From: an uncultured Caryophanales bacterium
GTDB lineage: Bacteria; Bacillota_I; Bacilli_A; RFN20; CAG-826
Direction of reading: 5' to 3'
Length of the DNA: 7,195 nt
Assembly: GCA_947165725.1 (NCBI GenBank)
Contig: CAMVBL010000050.1
Span: 1 to 7,195 of the forward strand
The translations under genes were made by a program, and so were the position numbers. This document shows, one piece after another, positions 1 through 6,318 of the stretch; position 1 is the stretch's first letter, and each line of letters starts with the position of its first letter. The notes beneath the pieces are model-generated. The model had not been told where the DNA came from and searched no databases. It saw only the letters and a list, made by a program, of their open reading frames with translations.

Positions 1-305
1 AAAGCAGAAGCACTGAAGTACTTACCACCTTGAACGATACGGTGACCAATTGCCTTAATTTCATTAAAGTCTTTAATAATACCTTTTTCGATAAAAGACT
101 TGACCACTAATTGAGCGGCAACACCATGATTAGGGAATGCTGGATTAGTGACATCCTTTTTATCACCATATTTAATTGTAAAAATACCGTCTGGTAAACC
201 AATTCTTTCACAGTTACCAGAACATAAAACTTTTTCTTCTGGCATTTCATAAAGTTTGAACTTCAATGAAGAACTACCAGAGTTAATTGTCATTACTTTA
301 GCCAT
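1..305 (-). CDS. ackA: Acetate kinase, N-terminal part (truncated by window edge)
   Basis: Acetate kinase interconverts acetyl phosphate + ADP and acetate + ATP in the cytoplasm, usually the last ATP-yielding step of mixed-acid fermentation. The visible 101 residues begin MAKVMTINSGSSSLKFKLYE; the NSGSSSLK phosphate-binding signature (N8, K15) is diagnostic of the acetokinase family. Near residues 86-94, IGHRIVQGG matches the family's IGHR(V/I)VHGG motif, in which the Arg (R89 here) contacts acetate; Gln replaces the more common His. About 300 residues are missing because the gene runs past position 1. The ATG at 305-303 is preceded by GAAAGGA (319-313) at a 7-base spacing, which fixes the start. 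The gene is divergent from the lipoprotein gene and has its own promoter candidate. Family assignment is very secure; full length and intactness cannot be judged. Confidence 0.96.
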   Translation of the reverse strand, partial: MAKVMTINSGSSSLKFKLYEMPEEKVLCSGNCERIGLPDGIFTIKYGDKKDVTNPAFPNHGVAAQLVVKSFIEKGIIKDFNEIKAIGHRIVQGGKYFSASA

Positions 306-358
306 AATAATATCCTTTCAAAGCACTACATATTATGGCATAGTTATCCTTTTGTTTC

Positions 359-375
359 AATTCATTATATGAATT
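359..375. repeat. 17-bp inverted repeat over the ackA -10 box, possible operator
   Basis: AATTCAT (359-365) and ATGAATT (369-375) are perfect 7-base inverted arms around a TAT centre. The repeat covers the whole TATAAT of the ackA promoter candidate, where a bound dimeric repressor would block RNA polymerase. The arms are AT-rich, so chance is a real alternative. I do not recognise it as a known operator; it does not match the CcpA cre consensus. Confidence 0.4.
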
Positions 376-391
376 AATGTGTTTTTGCTAA
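364..391 (-). promoter_or_regulatory. Likely sigma-A promoter of ackA
   Basis: Read on the minus strand, TTAGCA (391-386) and a perfect TATAAT (369-364) are separated by 16 bases. Transcription would start near 357, giving a leader of about 50 bases that carries the GAAAGGA ribosome binding site. The -10 box matches consensus fully and the -35 box in 4 of 6 positions. It sits within a 17-bp inverted repeat (359-375), so it may be repressible. Confidence 0.6.
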
Positions 392-395
392 TTCT

Positions 396-404
396 TGCTA
401 GAAT
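396..404 (+). promoter_or_regulatory. Possible extended -10 promoter for the lipoprotein gene
   Basis: TGCTAGAAT is an extended -10 element: a TG dinucleotide, one base, then TAGAAT, which matches TATAAT in 5 of 6 positions. Initiation near 411 would leave a leader of about 45 bases before the ATG at 456. No convincing -35 box lies at the right distance, which is tolerable for extended -10 promoters. It also overlaps a small imperfect hairpin (387-407). This is the best plus-strand promoter in the gap but is only moderate. Confidence 0.35.
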
Positions 405-455
405 AGCGAATTAATAAAACTTGATTTTGATAGTGCTAATCATAAAAATATAGTT

Positions 456-947
456 ATGAAACATTCATTACTTTTTGCGTTATTACCTGTCTTTCTATTA
501 TCATCTTGTACTTCCTCTAGCGATGAAAAGTTTATGACTAAGAAAGTTGAAACTTTGATTACTCAGATTAATGAAAAGAAAATTGATGATATCTTTGATA
601 CTTTCTCGAAAAATAAACAGAATGAAATACCAACTTTAAGGGATGAAATAGTGGCGTTATGTGACTATTATCAAGGTGGCGCTTTTAAAAAGTGGATATT
701 ACGTGGTGGAAGCGCTAGTAACACTAAATATGAAAAAGGCAAAAAGAAATTAAATATCTATGATAAATTCCAAGTTGAATGCGAATATGAAAGCTATACT
801 TTCGCTATCCGCTGGACCAGGTATGATGATTGGAATAAAGACAATATTGGTCTTAATACAATAGAAGTCTCTACTTATACTGAAGGCGTCATGTGGCCAG
901 ATTCAGAAACAAAGGTCACAGTGGGCGTTGATAACACTGAAAAATAG
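456..947 (+). CDS. Small secreted lipoprotein, DUF5104-like
   Basis: A 163-residue protein of unknown function, probably anchored to the outer face of the membrane. Residues 1-17 form a short lipoprotein signal peptide: K2, a hydrophobic stretch (LLFALLPVFLL), then lipobox LSSC, so lipidation is predicted at C18. A Ser/Thr/Asp linker follows. The mature part resembles DUF5104 lipoproteins of Firmicutes: a helical segment (about 28-75) with a FSKN motif like their 'F(S/A)K' region, then GGSAS, a basic segment, a beta-rich part with alternating aromatic residues, and an NIGLNTIEV segment. I recalled that resemblance from memory, so it is moderate. No Shine-Dalgarno sequence precedes the ATG, and no alternative in-frame start exists between it and the upstream TAG at 399. 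It stands alone between divergent ackA and the glycogen operon, separated from glgB by a terminator-like hairpin. No function is inferred. Confidence 0.85.
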   Translation: MKHSLLFALLPVFLLSSCTSSSDEKFMTKKVETLITQINEKKIDDIFDTFSKNKQNEIPTLRDEIVALCDYYQGGAFKKWILRGGSASNTKYEKGKKKLNIYDKFQVECEYESYTFAIRWTRYDDWNKDNIGLNTIEVSTYTEGVMWPDSETKVTVGVDNTEK

Positions 948-993
948 GTTAAAAAATAGATAAAAAACTAAAACCATTATTAAGATGGCGATT

Positions 994-1014
994 CTTTTCT
1001 ATGAAAAGTTTTTT
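994..1014 (+). terminator. Weak intrinsic-terminator-like hairpin after the lipoprotein gene
   Basis: CTTTTC (994-999) and GAAAAG (1003-1008) form a perfect 6-bp stem with a TAT loop, followed at once by six Ts (1009-1014). The shape is that of an intrinsic terminator, but only two of the six pairs are G-C, so the stem is weak. A second small hairpin, CCAT/ATGG, lies just upstream at 974-988. Its position 46 bases past the lipoprotein stop and before the glgB promoter region fits a transcript end. Confidence 0.42.
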
Positions 1015-1024
1015 CAATCTTCAA

Positions 1025-1052
1025 TTTATTTATTTTCATTTTTAATTATAAT
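1025..1052 (+). promoter_or_regulatory. Possible promoter of the glgB-glgP operon
   Basis: A perfect TATAAT at 1047-1052 lies 21 bases before the glgB ATG. The best -35 candidate at a 16-base spacing is TTTATT (1025-1030), a poor match, although the upstream region is T-rich and could act as an UP-like element. Initiation near 1059 would leave a leader of about 15 bases, just enough for the AGGGGA ribosome binding site. The operon could instead be read from further upstream if the hairpin at 994-1014 leaks. Confidence 0.38.
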
Positions 1053-1056
1053 TAAA
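1041..1056. repeat. Perfect 16-bp palindrome over the glgB -10 region
   Basis: TTTAATTATAATTAAA equals its own reverse complement over all 16 bases with no spacer. It contains the TATAAT (1047-1052) and ends 4 bases before the ribosome binding site. It could be an operator for the glycogen operon, but it is pure A/T in an A/T-rich gap, so coincidence is plausible. Confidence 0.35.
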
Positions 1057-1073
1057 TATTAGGGGACTTTCTT

Positions 1074-2906
1074 ATGGCTTTTGGTTTATTATACGACTTC
1101 CTCAATGGTCAATGCATCGATGCTCACAACTACTTCGGTGCACATTTTATTGAAAAAGATGGAAAGGGCTATGTCACTTTCCGTTTATACGCTCCAATGG
1201 CGGATGATGTTTCTGTCATCGGTGAATGGAATAACTGGGATGTCGGTAAAGACAAAATGAATAAGATTGATGACTCAGGTGTCTGGGAAGTAACTATTCC
1301 AGGATTACAGAATTATCAATGCTATAAATATCATTTTAAAAACGCCAAAGGTAAGTATGTCGATAAAATCGACCCATATGCTTTTTATAGTGAATTAAGA
1401 CCAGGAACTTGTTCCCGTTTATTCGATATTAGAAATTTCGCTTGGCATGATGATCCATGGATGAAAGCTAGAACTAGAAACTTTGATAAACCTATGTCCA
1501 TTTATGAAATGCACTTAGGTTCATGGAAAGGTAAAGCAGAAGATGGTCATCAACCTTCTTATGAAGAAGTAGCGGATACTCTTATTCCTTATATTAAAGA
1601 AGCAGGTTTTACCCATGTGGAATTTATGCCATTAATTCAATATCCATTTGATGGCTCATGGGGTTATCAAGGAACTGGCTTCTTTTCTGTAGATTCCAGA
1701 TATGGTAATCCTTTCCAACTCATGTCTTTAGTGGACCGTCTCCATCAAGCGGGGATTGGTTGCATTATCGACTTTGCCCCAGTGCATTTTGCCACTGATA
1801 AATGGGCATTAGCGAAATATGATGGTTCATATTTATATGAATATTCTAATAAATGGAGAATCTCACCATGGGGTAGTTATCAATTTGATTTAGGTAAAGA
1901 CCCAGTGAGAAGTTTCTTAATGAGTGCGATGAATTATTTCGTCGATTATTTCCATTTTGATGGTGTGAGAGTGGACGCTGTCAGTAACATCATTTATTAC
2001 AACGGTGATTCTTCAATTGGTCAAAACGATGGTGCGGTCGAATTCATTAAGAGATTAAACGCTAAACTTCATATCGCTCATGATAGTGTGATGATGATCG
2101 CCGAAGATAGTACCGCTTTCTCAGGTACTACTAGACCAACAGAATATGGTGGTCTTGGCTTTGACTATAAGTGGGACTTAGGCTGGATGAATGATACATT
2201 AAAGTATTATTCAAAAGACCCAGTTTATAAGAAATGGGAACACTATAACATCACCTTCTCTATGGCTTATTTCTATAGTGATAATTTCATGCTTCCTTTA
2301 TCTCACGACGAAGTCGTACACGGCAAAGGCACCATCATCAATAAGATGTGGGGCGACTATTATCAAAAGTTCTGCTTAATTAGAAACTTATATACATATC
2401 AATTCGCTCATCCTGGCAAGAAACTTAACTTCATGGGCAATGAATTAGCTTCCTTTGATGAATGGGATGAAAATAAATCATTACCGTGGGTTTTAAAGAC
2501 CTTCCCTGCTCATGATAGTGTGTCTCGTTTAATGAGAGACTTAAATAGAATCTATCAACATGAACCAGCGATGTATTTTGAAGAACATAACCCAGAACAC
2601 TTCCACTGGCTAATGGTGGATAACGCGAATGATAGTATCTACGCTTTCCAAAGGAAAGTTAATGACGATGTTTTAGTCTTCGTCTTTAATATGACCACTA
2701 ATTATTATGAATCGTACGGCATTCCACTTATGGAAAGTGGTACATATGAGGAAATATTTAATTCGGATAAAGATGTTTATGGCGGGGATAACCAATATAA
2801 TGGCTTACCTGTTGATAGTGAACCAGGTAGCTTTGAAGGTTTACCAGCCCATATGAACATCAAACTTGCAAGCTTTGGTGCTTGTATCTTTAAGAAAATA
2901 AAATAA
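1074..2906 (+). CDS. glgB: 1,4-alpha-glucan (glycogen) branching enzyme
   Basis: GlgB cuts an alpha-1,4 chain and rejoins it through an alpha-1,6 bond, making branches in cytoplasmic glycogen. The 610-residue protein has a single CBM48-type beta-sandwich (about 20-120, with VTFRLYAP and VIGEWNNWD), a GH13 barrel (about 140-490) and a C-terminal beta domain. Hallmarks are FMPLIQYPFDGSWGYQ (184-199), region I DFAPVH (233-238), the nucleophile D301 in DGVRVDAV, the acid/base E344 in AEDST (E. coli has AEEST), and the third carboxylate D412 in PLSHDEVVHGKGT. All three catalytic acids are present. It is shorter than E. coli GlgB (728 residues) because the extra N-terminal module is absent, as in many Firmicutes. 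AGGGGA (1061-1066) lies 7 bases before the ATG and supports the start. It is the first gene of an operon with glgP, 11 bases apart. Confidence 0.97.
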   Translation: MAFGLLYDFLNGQCIDAHNYFGAHFIEKDGKGYVTFRLYAPMADDVSVIGEWNNWDVGKDKMNKIDDSGVWEVTIPGLQNYQCYKYHFKNAKGKYVDKIDPYAFYSELRPGTCSRLFDIRNFAWHDDPWMKARTRNFDKPMSIYEMHLGSWKGKAEDGHQPSYEEVADTLIPYIKEAGFTHVEFMPLIQYPFDGSWGYQGTGFFSVDSRYGNPFQLMSLVDRLHQAGIGCIIDFAPVHFATDKWALAKYDGSYLYEYSNKWRISPWGSYQFDLGKDPVRSFLMSAMNYFVDYFHFDGVRVDAVSNIIYYNGDSSIGQNDGAVEFIKRLNAKLHIAHDSVMMIAEDSTAFSGTTRPTEYGGLGFDYKWDLGWMNDTLKYYSKDPVYKKWEHYNITFSMAYFYSDNFMLPLSHDEVVHGKGTIINKMWGDYYQKFCLIRNLYTYQFAHPGKKLNFMGNELASFDEWDENKSLPWVLKTFPAHDSVSRLMRDLNRIYQHEPAMYFEEHNPEHFHWLMVDNANDSIYAFQRKVNDDVLVFVFNMTTNYYESYGIPLMESGTYEEIFNSDKDVYGGDNQYNGLPVDSEPGSFEGLPAHMNIKLASFGACIFKKIK

Positions 2907-2910
2907 GGAG
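2904..2910 (+). promoter_or_regulatory. glgP ribosome binding site overlapping the glgB stop codon
   Basis: TAAGGAG is a near-perfect Shine-Dalgarno sequence 7 bases before the glgP ATG. Its first three bases are the glgB stop codon TAA, so ribosomes ending glgB sit directly on the glgP initiation site. This suggests translational coupling and fixes the glgP start. Confidence 0.85.
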
Positions 2911-2917
2911 TGACTAT

Positions 2918-5320
2918 ATGTTTGAAAATAAACAACAGTTTAAAGAAGAATATGCTCGTCGTCTCGTCGAACGTTATGGCGTCAGTGTAGAAAACAGTCA
3001 CATCTCTGAAAGATATACAGTCTTAGGAGAAATGGTTAGAGACTACGCTAACGTGGACTGGGGTAAAACTCACGATAAAACAATTGATAGTAAAAGAACA
3101 TTAATCTATTTTTCCATGGAATTCTTGATTGGTCGACTTTTAGTCAACAATCTCCAAAACATGGGTATTTATGATGTAGTTAAAGAAGGCCTAGCCGATT
3201 ATGGTATCAACATCCATGAACTAGAAGAACAAGAAAGTGACGCTGGTCTTGGTAATGGTGGCCTTGGTCGTTTAGCGGCCTGCTTTCTAGATAGTATTGC
3301 CTCTTTAGGCTATGTTGGTCATGGTAACTGTATCCGTTATGGCTATGGCTTTTTTCGTCAAAAAATTGTCAATGGTAAACAAGTTGAATTACCTGACCAA
3401 TGGTTAACTAATGGTAACGTCTGGGAAGTTAGAAGAGCGAAATACGCTGTTGAAGTGAAATTATATGGCACTCCTGAAACTTACCTTAAGCCAGATGGCA
3501 CATATGGTATTAGAACCGCTAACACATTAAATGTGCGCGCCGTTCCATATGATGTGCCAGTCGTTGGTTATCGTAACCATGTGACTAATACATTAAGACT
3601 ATGGAATGCTGAACCAACAAGTGATCCTTTACCAAAAGGTGTATCTTTTAAAGAGTACTGCAATGGCTTAGAAGAATTATGTCATGGTCTATATCCAGAT
3701 GATTCCACTGAAGAAGGTAGAATCTTAAGATTAAGACAACAATACTTCCTTGTTAGTGCGGGTCTACAATCTACACTTTGTTCCTATTATAGACACCATG
3801 GTACCCTTAAGGGTATTCATGAACAATATGTCTTCCAACTCAATGACACTCACCCAATTTTAGCCATCCCAGAAATGATGAGAATCATGATGGATGAATA
3901 CAATATGGGCTGGGATGAATCTTGGGAAGAAGTTACCCAATCTATGGCGTTCACTAACCATACAGTTATGCCAGAAGCCTTAGAAAAATGGCCAGTTAGA
4001 TACGTACAAGATTTAATCCCACGTGTCTATATGATTATTGAAGAAATAAACCGTCGTTTCTCAATTGAAATGGCCAACAATAATGTCCCAAATGACGCTA
4101 GATATCAAATGAGCATCATTAAGGACGGTCAAATCCATATGTGTAACTTAGCCATTTATACATGCTTCTCTGTGAACGGCGTTGCCGCTTTACACACTGA
4201 AATCTTAAAGACTATCACTTTTAAAGACTTCTATAACTATATGCCACAAAAGTTCAACAATAAGACAAATGGTGTCACCCATCGCAGATGGCTTGTTAAC
4301 GCTAATCCAAAACTCACGCAATTAATCAATAGTTGTATTGGGGAAGATTGGATTACTAATATGGACTTAATCAAAGGTTTTGAAAAATTCAAAGATGATG
4401 AAAAAGTCTTACAGTCCATTGGCAATATTAAATACGCTAATAAGGTGGCTTTAGCCAACTATATTAAAGAGAATAACGGCATTGAAGTTGATCCTAACTC
4501 CATCTTTGATGTCCAAATTAAAAGACTTCACGCTTATAAACGTCAACTCTTAAACATCTTCCATGTCATCTACTTATATCAAAGAATGAAGGAAGACCCA
4601 TCATTTAGAATCTACCCACATACATATATTTTTGGGGCGAAAGCCGCGCCTAGCTATGTGTACGCTAAAAAGATTATTGAACTAATCCTCGCCGTTGCCG
4701 AAGTCGTTAATAACGATGAAGAAACAAATAAATACCTCAAAGTAGTTTTTATTGAAAACTATGGTGTCACTCTCGCCGAACTTATTATTCCTGCCGCTGA
4801 TGTTAGTGAACAAATTAGTACTGCTGGTAAAGAAGCAAGTGGTACATCTAATATGAAACTCATGATGAATGGGGCAATTACTTTAGGCACAATGGATGGT
4901 GCCAATATTGAAATCGTCCAACGTGGTGGAGAAGAAAATAACGTCATCTTCGGTTTAAGAAGTGAAGAAGTAGAAGCCCATTACGCTAAGGGTGACTATA
5001 ATCCATGGGATATTTATAATAACGATCACCGCGTCAAAGCAGTCTTAGATTCATTATTCAATGGTCCTTGGTCTGGTTTCCGTCATGATAAATTCACCAT
5101 CATCTTTGATGAAATCATGAATAAACGTGATGAATACTTCATCCTCGCAGACTTTGAATCCTATGCCAAAGCACAAGAAAAGATTCAAGAACTCTATCAA
5201 GATAGAAAGCATTGGAACAAGATGTGCTTAATGAATATCGCTAATTCAAGTTTCTTCACAAGTGATAGAACAATCAAGAGTTACGCTGAAGAGATTTGGC
5301 ACTTAGAGAAGGTTAAATAA
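2918..5320 (+). CDS. glgP: Glycogen (alpha-glucan) phosphorylase
   Basis: A PLP-dependent GT35 enzyme that phosphorolyses the non-reducing ends of alpha-1,4-glucans to glucose-1-phosphate. At 800 residues it has full family length (E. coli MalP is about 797). Motifs in order: YFSMEFLIGR (64-73), the glycine-rich loop SDAGLGNGGLGRLAACFLDS (107-126), QLNDTHP (307-313), FTNHTVMPEALEKWP (345-359), NKTNGVTHRRW (448-458), QIKRLHAYKRQLLN (533-546), FGAKAAPSY (572-580), and EASGTSNMKLMMNGA, whose K647 should hold PLP as a Schiff base. All look intact, so an active enzyme is expected. The sequence alone does not separate glycogen from maltodextrin preference, but adjacency to glgB favours glycogen. 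It is the second gene of the operon; the next gene begins 2 bases after its stop codon. I saw no obvious regulatory extension like those of animal phosphorylases. Confidence 0.97.
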   Translation: MFENKQQFKEEYARRLVERYGVSVENSHISERYTVLGEMVRDYANVDWGKTHDKTIDSKRTLIYFSMEFLIGRLLVNNLQNMGIYDVVKEGLADYGINIHELEEQESDAGLGNGGLGRLAACFLDSIASLGYVGHGNCIRYGYGFFRQKIVNGKQVELPDQWLTNGNVWEVRRAKYAVEVKLYGTPETYLKPDGTYGIRTANTLNVRAVPYDVPVVGYRNHVTNTLRLWNAEPTSDPLPKGVSFKEYCNGLEELCHGLYPDDSTEEGRILRLRQQYFLVSAGLQSTLCSYYRHHGTLKGIHEQYVFQLNDTHPILAIPEMMRIMMDEYNMGWDESWEEVTQSMAFTNHTVMPEALEKWPVRYVQDLIPRVYMIIEEINRRFSIEMANNNVPNDARYQMSIIKDGQIHMCNLAIYTCFSVNGVAALHTEILKTITFKDFYNYMPQKFNNKTNGVTHRRWLVNANPKLTQLINSCIGEDWITNMDLIKGFEKFKDDEKVLQSIGNIKYANKVALANYIKENNGIEVDPNSIFDVQIKRLHAYKRQLLNIFHVIYLYQRMKEDPSFRIYPHTYIFGAKAAPSYVYAKKIIELILAVAEVVNNDEETNKYLKVVFIENYGVTLAELIIPAADVSEQISTAGKEASGTSNMKLMMNGAITLGTMDGANIEIVQRGGEENNVIFGLRSEEVEAHYAKGDYNPWDIYNNDHRVKAVLDSLFNGPWSGFRHDKFTIIFDEIMNKRDEYFILADFESYAKAQEKIQELYQDRKHWNKMCLMNIANSSFFTSDRTIKSYAEEIWHLEKVK
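5307..5312 (+). promoter_or_regulatory. Ribosome binding site of the dUTPase inside the glgP 3' end
   Basis: AGAAGG lies within the last codons of glgP, 10 bases before the ATG at 5323. No other start signal fits, so the dUTPase probably relies on readthrough of the glgBP transcript and perhaps on translational coupling, since the glgP stop is 2 bases from its ATG. Confidence 0.55.
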
Positions 5321-5322
5321 TT

Positions 5323-5814
5323 ATGGCCATAGATTTATCAAATTTATATCAAAAACAAGCTGAATTAGACGCTAGAATCGCTTCTAATCATCACATTACT
5401 TATGAAACAACTAGAAGTAGAAGAATTCTTGCTCTTCTCGTGGAATTTGGGGAATTTGCTAACGCGACTAGATGTTTCAAATATTGGTCGAATAAACCAA
5501 GTGAAGCACAAGATATCGTCTTAGACGAATATGTTGATGGCTTACATTTCTTCCTTTCTTTAGGTATTGATATTAAAGCTAGTAAGAAAGTTTATCACTA
5601 CACTAAACATAGTAATGATCTCACTGAACAAATCTTAGAAGTCTATAGATTAGCCTCTATCTTCTTGAAGAAACAAGATGAAAAGAGCTACATTAAAGCC
5701 TTCCAAGCTTTTATCAATATTGTTCCAATTCTCAAAGTCAGATGGACCACAATTGAGAAAGCGTATTATAAAAAACTTGGTGAGAATTATCACCGCCAAG
5801 ACACAAACTATTAA
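5323..5814 (+). CDS. Dimeric-type (all-alpha) dUTP diphosphatase, dUTPase_2 family
   Basis: Predicted to hydrolyse dUTP (often also dUDP) to dUMP, keeping uracil out of DNA and feeding dTMP synthesis. The 163-residue, mostly helical protein carries the all-alpha NTP-pyrophosphatase metal site: ExxE at E41 and E44 in LLVEFGEFANATRCFKYWS, and ExxD at E69 and D72 in DEYVDGLHFFLSLG. The N-terminal LYQKQAELDARI segment and the FKYWS and EYVDGLHF strings are typical of the dUTPase_2 branch rather than MazG. All four acidic ligands are present. It follows glgP by 2 bases on the same strand with no promoter gap, so it should be co-transcribed with glycogen genes although no metabolic link is obvious. 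It is unrelated to the trimeric Dut family. A different deoxynucleotide substrate is possible but less likely. Confidence 0.88.
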   Translation: MAIDLSNLYQKQAELDARIASNHHITYETTRSRRILALLVEFGEFANATRCFKYWSNKPSEAQDIVLDEYVDGLHFFLSLGIDIKASKKVYHYTKHSNDLTEQILEVYRLASIFLKKQDEKSYIKAFQAFINIVPILKVRWTTIEKAYYKKLGENYHRQDTNY

Positions 5815-5827
5815 TTCTTAAATATTG

Positions 5828-6259
5828 TTATAAGAGGGAATCGATATCTTCTTCGGAATATACTTCGATTCCTTTTTCTTTTAAATATTCCGCGGTTACT
5901 CCCATACCAGATATTTCTTTATGAGAGAAACTACCATCATAGATGATTTTAGATCCACATGAAGGAGATTTCTCTTTGAGAATTACTTTCTTAATCTTTA
6001 AAAATAAACAAATATTAAACGCTAATTCAGCGCCTTTTAAATATTGATCTGTGACATCTTCATGATCTTGATTGATAACCTTATCACCAACACGTTCCGC
6101 TGGTGAACGAGGTATAGATAAACCACCTTCTACTTCAGGACAGAAAGGAATGAGTTCATATTTCTCTAAAAGAGCGTCAAGTTTAGGGGTGAGATTATTA
6201 CCACCGTTATACTTAACGTTATCGCCCACAAGACATGCTGATATCAAAATCTTTTCCAT
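5828..6259 (-). CDS. DUF523 / short TudS-like protein, likely [4Fe-4S] desulfidase
   Basis: DUF523 proteins include TudS, reported to remove sulfur from thiouracil-type compounds such as 4-thio-UMP at a [4Fe-4S] cluster held by three cysteines. The start chosen here gives 143 residues. All expected parts are seen: ILISACLVG (C9), PFCPEVEGGLSIPRSPAE (C40, E42), and LKEKSPSCGSKIIYDGSF (C101), then a GMGVTAEYLKEKGIEVYSEED tail. It is a stand-alone DUF523 domain with no DUF1722 partner. A longer frame opens at a GTG (6277-6275), adding MLKYER, but family members begin just before the ISACL strand, so the ATG at 6259 is preferred; neither start has a good Shine-Dalgarno sequence. The gene is convergent with the dUTPase (13 bases between stops) and divergent from the metallopeptidase. 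The family is secure; the exact substrate is inferred from family members. Confidence 0.88.
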   Translation of the reverse strand: MEKILISACLVGDNVKYNGGNNLTPKLDALLEKYELIPFCPEVEGGLSIPRSPAERVGDKVINQDHEDVTDQYLKGAELAFNICLFLKIKKVILKEKSPSCGSKIIYDGSFSHKEISGMGVTAEYLKEKGIEVYSEEDIDSLL

Positions 6260-6269
6260 ACGCTCATAT

Positions 6270-6287
6270 TTAAGCACAAATGCTTAA
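6270..6287. repeat. 18-bp inverted repeat between divergent genes, possible operator
   Basis: TTAAGCA (6270-6276) and TGCTTAA (6281-6287) are perfect 7-base inverted arms around CAAA. The repeat lies between the preferred starts of the DUF523 gene (6259) and the metallopeptidase gene (6319), and partly overlaps the candidate -35 box of the latter. A dimeric regulator bound here could control both genes. The two longer alternative start codons (GTG at 6277, minus; ATG at 6280, plus) fall inside it, which argues mildly against their use. Its G-C pairs make it a little less likely to be chance than the other repeats here. Confidence 0.42.
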
Positions 6288-6312
6288 TAATATCTATGAT
6301 TTGGTTTACAAT
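6284..6312 (+). promoter_or_regulatory. Possible promoter of the metallopeptidase gene
   Basis: TTAATA (6284-6289) and TACAAT (6307-6312) are separated by 17 bases and match consensus in 4 and 5 of 6 positions. Initiation about 7 bases downstream would fall at or beside 6319, the A of the preferred ATG, so a leaderless transcript is possible. The alternative start at 6280 would lie upstream of this transcript. Confidence 0.35.
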
Positions 6313-6318
6313 AATCAC

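Noticed and set aside
387..407. GCTAATTCT-TGCT-AGAATAGC hairpin as a regulatory RNA
   Set aside because: It has a bulge and a short stem, overlaps the extended -10 candidate and shows no T tract or known riboswitch core.
427..454. Promoter-like pair TTGATA and TATAGT, 16 bases apart, before the lipoprotein gene
   Set aside because: The match is good, but transcription would begin near 461, downstream of the only usable ATG at 456, so it cannot serve this gene as annotated.
2777..3001. Minus-strand open frame of 74 codons across the glgB-glgP junction
   Set aside because: It lies antisense to two well-supported genes, has no recognisable motif, and is explained by the coding bias of the plus strand.
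1074..3300. Repeated GATAGT strings scattered through glgB and glgP
   Set aside because: They mostly reflect the preferred Asp-Ser and Ser codons in frame; there is no regular spacing or intergenic clustering.
4237..4458. Minus-strand open frame of 73 codons inside glgP
   Set aside because: Fully antisense to conserved glgP sequence, including the NKTNGVTHRRW region; no family resemblance.
4759..4947. Minus-strand open frame of 62 codons inside glgP
   Set aside because: Antisense to the PLP-lysine region of glgP, which is under strong constraint; no independent start signal.
5816..5835. TCTTA/TAAGA inverted repeat between the convergent dUTPase and DUF523 genes as a two-way terminator
   Set aside because: Only a 5-bp, mostly A-T stem with a 10-base loop and no T tract on either side; too weak to call.
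6072..6287. Plus-strand open frame of 71 codons opposite the DUF523 gene
   Set aside because: The minus strand clearly encodes the conserved DUF523 motifs here; the plus frame has no motif or ribosome binding site.
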